From contig CAVXPU010000005.1 in the NCBI GenBank assembly GCA_963763855.1, positions 2,294,001 through 2,358,000 of the forward strand: a stretch of 64,000 bases of DNA, given 5' to 3'. The stretch's first letter is position 1; every line of letters starts with the position of its first letter. The position numbers and the translations under genes are program-made. Shown in pieces: positions 62,662-64,000 of the stretch. This DNA is from JAIBCC01 sp963763855. Lineage in GTDB: Bacteria; Acidobacteriota; Blastocatellia; Pyrinomonadales; Pyrinomonadaceae. The notes below the pieces were generated by a model that was not told where the DNA came from, made no database searches, and worked only from the letters and a program-made list of their open reading frames with translations.

Positions 62662-63320
62662 ATGAATAAAGACAACATACTTTTTGGCATAATCGGACTT
62701 TTGCAGGTCTTATTATCGGTTTTTTGGCGACCAATAGTTACAATCGAAGTGCTATTTTGTCGCAATCTGCTCCGCAACAAAATCCTGCTCCAAATGCTCC
62801 TGCTACCGGACAAAATCCGACTGCGGCGATGCCCGGAGTTCAAGAGGCGATTGCGAAAGCCGATCAGGAGCCGACTAATTTTGACGCACAACTGAAAGCC
62901 GGCGATATGTTTGCCCGAATTAAGAATTGGGAAAAGGCGGTTGAGTATTTTGAGCGTGCCAATAAACTAAAACCTGACGATTATCAGACAATCGTCACAC
63001 TTGGCAATGCGAATTTTGATGCAAACAGGCATGATGTTGCCCAAAAATGGTATGAAACGGCTCTGACTAAGAAGCCGGACGATGTAAACGTTAGAACCGA
63101 TTTAGGTCTTACTTTTTTCTTGCGTGAGCCGAAAGATATAGAGCGGGCAATCAAAGAATACAAAGGTGGGTTGGCGATTAATCCAAATCACGAGCCGACA
63201 TTGCAGAATTTGGCGGTTGCTTACAAAGAAAAGAAAGACGATCAATTACTGAAAGAAACATTGGATAAGCTGGCTAAAGTAAATCCTAATAACAAAATTA
63301 TTCAAGGCTTGAATAAGTAA
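62662..63320 (+). pseudogene. TPR-domain protein with membrane anchor, frameshifted
   Basis: From ATG 62662 the N-terminal anchor reads MNKDNILFGIIGLL; a second frame gives GLIIGFLATNSYNRS, so one base is missing at about 62703 (TTGCA for TTGGCA). Corrected, the protein has 219 residues: anchor, a Gln/Pro/Ala-rich linker and three to four TPR units (LKAGDMFARIKNWEKAVEYFERANKL, ANFDANRHDVAQKWYETALTK and so on). CcmH/CycH-like TPR proteins bind apocytochromes, and its position after ResB and CcsA supports that link. The name is by pattern only. Confidence 0.78.
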
Positions 63321-63329
63321 ATACTCAGA

Positions 63330-63351
63330 ACCATTAGCGGTAGCCAATGGT
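63330..63351 (+). terminator. Weak stem-loop after the TPR gene
   Basis: ACCATTAGC and GCCAATGGT form an imperfect stem (one mismatch) with loop GGTA, followed by TTAACTC. It is a likely end of the plus-strand cluster. Confidence 0.4.
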
Positions 63352-63409
63352 TTAACTCAACTAATCAAAAGCTGAGATAAACCATATCCTACTGGAGACG
63401 TTTCTGACT

Positions 63410-64000
63410 CTACTCAACACTTATCTTCAAAACATCCAAAATTGAATATCGTCCAACAGTTCCGTCTTTATTGATAATCGTCAAAACACCTTTATCAACT
63501 CCAAATTTCAAAATATCATTCATCGGACGTTCGAGTTTGCCGCCATCTTTAAACTCTACGATTAGCCGAACATTTTCCAGTGCTTTAGCTAATTCAGCCG
63601 CCGGATCAGGTTTCGGAGTTTTTGGCTCGGCTGGCTTCTTTGCAACTGGAGCTCGCTTCTTCGTAGTTGTCGCTTTCTTCTTCTTTTTGGAAGCTTTTGG
63701 TTCTTCTGTGGCTACAGCTTCAACTTTTTCAACTTCTTTTTCTTTAGTTTCTGAAGTCGTGGGCAGATTATCCGTTATTACAACTTCAACCTTCTTCTCA
63801 GCTTCGGGAGCCTTTTCAATCTTTTCCTTCGCCTTCTTCGTTGGTTTTGCGGTAGAAACTGCTTGCGGAGTTGTCGTCGCCTTAGTTCCTCTTCGTCGAG
63901 TTCTTCGGGCTACGGTTTCCTTTGGAGTTGGGGCGGGCTTCGGCTTTACTTCGAGAATTGTTCCAACGGAATTAACTCTTACGTCGCTTTCATCTTCAGT
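63410..64000 (-). CDS. Lys/Ala/Pro-rich protein, 5' end outside the window
   Basis: The frame is open from the right edge to the TAG at 63410-63412, 196 codons. The first part is a long run of Lys, Ala, Thr and Pro (for example KKKKKATTTKKRAPVAKK), like a histone H1- or PBP-type low-complexity tail. The C-terminal 75 residues look folded: ALENVRLIVEFKDGGKLERP, then NDILKFGVDKGVLTIINKDG and VLKISVE. I do not recognise the family. Such basic tails may bind nucleic acid or act as a linker. The gene continues beyond the window. Confidence 0.65.
   Translation of the reverse strand, partial: TEDESDVRVNSVGTILEVKPKPAPTPKETVARRTRRRGTKATTTPQAVSTAKPTKKAKEKIEKAPEAEKKVEVVITDNLPTTSETKEKEVEKVEAVATEEPKASKKKKKATTTKKRAPVAKKPAEPKTPKPDPAAELAKALENVRLIVEFKDGGKLERPMNDILKFGVDKGVLTIINKDGTVGRYSILDVLKISVE

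Noticed and set aside
1..64000. tRNA, rRNA, CRISPR arrays, insertion sequences or prophage
   Set aside because: No clover-leaf, spacer-repeat pattern, transposase or phage gene was found on reading either strand; the repeats seen are short intergenic ones.

Overview
The window is an AT-rich bacterial chromosome segment (GC roughly 40% by eye) carrying mostly housekeeping metabolism. Gene content and protein style (secreted proteins with paired LTN...AGLS modules, DUF2911, haem-binding DUF, ResB/CcsA cytochrome maturation, N-acylornithine carbamoyltransferase, intergenic palindromes) suggest a Gram-negative aerobic Acidobacteriota, possibly Blastocatellia. That placement is inference; no rRNA, tRNA or CRISPR array was seen.

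Layout. 0-2 kb: C-terminal end of an unidentified protein, then etfA/etfB behind a FadR-type palindrome. 2-7 kb: type II fatty acid cluster yceD-rpmF-fabH-fabD-acpP-fabF. 7-12.5 kb: pyrimidine genes pyrD (divergent), pyrR, pyrB, pyrC with small unknown genes between them. 12.6-16 kb: TerC, RluD-type pseudouridine synthase and amtB behind a sigma-54 promoter. 16-20.5 kb: an NtrC/NifA-type activator and glnE. 20.6-26.6 kb: secreted or envelope proteins (two paralogues with a shared module, an M14 peptidase, SRPBCC, DUF2911). 26.6-31 kb: a radical SAM / glycolipid glycosyltransferase / SDR cassette and a broken cysteine desulfurase. 31.4-33.7 kb: a membrane GGDEF-EAL protein. 33.7-39.3 kb: arginine genes argC, argD and an argF-like gene interleaved with a GNAT, a small unknown gene and a DUF1016 (YhcG-type) nuclease. 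39.9-46 kb: gltD and gltB. 46.3-52 kb: argB, a fused aspartokinase/homoserine dehydrogenase, thrC and thrB. 52-57 kb: envelope and secreted proteins, a YraN-type protein and an M1 aminopeptidase. 57.1-57.3 kb: a c-di-AMP (ydaO-type) riboswitch with no evident sense gene. 57.3-63.3 kb: DUF420, cytochrome oxidase subunit III, heme O synthase, then ResB, CcsA and a TPR protein.

How the genes work together: nitrogen handling recurs (amtB, sigma-54 activator, glnE, gltBD, argBCDF), as do respiration (etfAB, oxidase, cytochrome c maturation) and lipid synthesis. Ten genes, several of them normally essential or highly conserved, contain single-base indels (19 in total, one gene also with a stop). 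In every case, correcting the indels I identified gives a length divisible by three and a family-typical protein. I treat these mainly as probable consensus sequence errors, with true decay possible for the cysteine desulfurase and the small genes. The most interesting non-coding element is the orphan riboswitch; short tandem repeat families have also entered the coding regions of fabD and thrC.
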